From NCBI GenBank assembly GCA_003445715.1, contig DMCS01000004.1, forward strand, positions 1-5,627: 5,627 bases of DNA. The letters run 5' to 3'. A model generated the notes under the pieces. The model made no database searches. It was not told the DNA's origin and saw nothing but the letters and a program-made list of their open reading frames with translations. Position numbers and translations under genes: made by a program. Within the stretch, counting starts at the first letter, position 1. Every line of letters begins with the position of its first letter. Origin of the DNA: Candidatus Mesolinea sp. (GTDB taxonomy: Bacteria > Chloroflexota > Anaerolineae > Anaerolineales > Anaerolineaceae). Below, piece by piece: positions 5,581 through 5,627 of this stretch.

Positions 5581-5627
5581 AACAAAGTTTTTCCAAACAT
5601 GAGCGAGAGGGTGTTGAAAAACATTGG

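Noticed and set aside
5599..5627. Start of a new plus-strand gene (ATG 5599, MSERVLKNI)
   Set aside because: No Shine-Dalgarno before the ATG and only nine codons visible; equally explained by non-coding or IS-end sequence.

Overview
The window looks like a chromosomal segment from a member of the Chloroflexota, probably Anaerolineae-like. This is inferred from two exported lipoproteins with long Pro/Thr-rich 'TPTPTxAP' linkers, a habit very common in that phylum, from mixed GC content, and from the general style of the other genes. No rRNA or other phylogenetic marker is present, so the assignment is tentative.

Left part (1-1638, + strand): after a short stretch that may hold the last codons of an upstream gene (3-41), there are two tandem, paralogous lipoprotein genes (223-912 and 964-1638). 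Each has a signal peptide with a lipobox cysteine, a ~50-residue Pro/Thr linker and a ~155-residue Cys- and Tyr-rich domain that I cannot assign to a known family. Six domain cysteines are shared; the first copy has two more. The two genes lie in the same reading frame, separated by one stop codon and an AT-rich 51-bp gap that has a perfect TATAAT but no well-placed ribosome binding site for the second gene.

Middle and right part (1702-5266, - strand): three genes read leftwards. An OmpR/PhoB-type response regulator (5266-4589) overlaps a membrane histidine kinase (4589-3141) by one base in a TAATG junction. After 98 bp comes a P-loop nucleoside/uridine kinase-like protein (3042-1702) that carries an ATP-cone at its N-terminus. 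The regulator and kinase form a standard two-component pair with all catalytic residues present. The nucleoside-kinase-like gene has its own strong Shine-Dalgarno and a TTG start; it may be transcribed with the pair or from its own promoter. It converges tail-to-tail on the lipoprotein genes across a 63-bp gap with no clear terminator.

Right end (5267-5627): non-coding or nearly so, but structured. It holds an 11-bp-periodic direct repeat (TAAGGATT twice), the expected architecture of an OmpR/PhoB-family operator. A TATACT -10-like element follows on the + strand, then a 23-codon ORF with a Shine-Dalgarno and TTG start, and a perfect 13-bp hairpin terminator. Together they suggest a short (~160 nt) divergent transcript under control of the adjacent regulator. 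This is the most interesting unexplained structure in the window, together with the ATP-cone/nucleoside kinase fusion and the paired cysteine-rich lipoproteins.
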